Part shown: positions 63,683 to 64,000 of the stretch, piece after piece
Numbering within the stretch: the stretch's first letter is position 1
Layout of the letters: each line of letters begins with the position of its first letter
NCBI RefSeq assembly: GCF_008831285.2
Contig: NC_045138.2
Span: forward strand, 16,587,934-16,651,933
Reading direction: 5' to 3'
Source: Nymphaea colorata
Taxonomy: Eukaryota; Streptophyta; Magnoliopsida; Nymphaeales; Nymphaeaceae
DNA: 64,000 nucleotides
The notes under the pieces: model-generated
Seen by the model: the letters and a program-made list of their open reading frames with translations, nothing else
What the model was told of the DNA's origin: nothing
Databases searched by the model: none
Translations under genes and position numbers: made by a program

Positions 63683-64000
<318 letters not shown>

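Overview
The window is nuclear DNA of a flowering plant. It holds seven intron-bearing protein genes, all on the + strand, with land-plant gene structures: a type h thioredoxin, a glycosyl hydrolase family 35 beta-galactosidase with a C-terminal lectin domain, a phytoglobin, and organelle-targeted enzymes with N-terminal presequences. The spacers are AT-rich and full of TA and CT/TA microsatellites and decayed transposon pieces. I cannot place the lineage below angiosperm from sequence alone.

Layout. 1-1295: last exons of a WDR13-like WD40 protein. 1296-17080: a long gene-poor spacer with microsatellites, dispersed repeats and one GC-rich promoter-like island (about 10490-11770). 17081-23315: beta-galactosidase of the BGAL3 type, 19 exons, 848 aa. 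25962-28959: thioredoxin h, 3 exons, 118 aa. 31147-48070: D-2-hydroxyglutarate dehydrogenase, 15 exons over 17 kb, 552 aa, with introns loaded with transposons. 51258-52979: ubiquitin-conjugating enzyme of the UBC15-18 class, 6 exons, 159 aa. 56110-61197: a plant RsmI-type rRNA 2'-O-methyltransferase, 9 exons, 368 aa. 63683 to the end: exon 1 of a phytoglobin, cut by the window edge inside intron 1.

The genes do not form an operon or pathway cluster. They are ordinary plant genes, each with its own promoter, encoding proteins of the cell wall/apoplast, cytosol, mitochondrion and plastid. I joined exons by hand from reading frame, splice sites and family conservation; every join keeps frame and phase.

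The less ordinary material lies between and inside the genes. (1) A nested stack in intron 9 of the D-2-hydroxyglutarate dehydrogenase gene: a roughly 2-kb terminal-inverted-repeat element with TTA target duplications carries an antisense lipid-phosphatase (PAP2) pseudogene and is itself hit by a 440-bp hAT-like element with an 8-bp target duplication. (2) Diverged direct repeats in the order A-UBC-B-A'-B', which look like a tandem duplication whose second coding region was deleted. (3) Near-perfect inverted repeats inside introns of the thioredoxin and dehydrogenase genes. (4) Three GC-AG introns among about 51 introns. (5) A 122-bp CT/TA tract just behind the first splice donor of the phytoglobin. 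I found no new molecular system, only a good record of transposition and gene decay.
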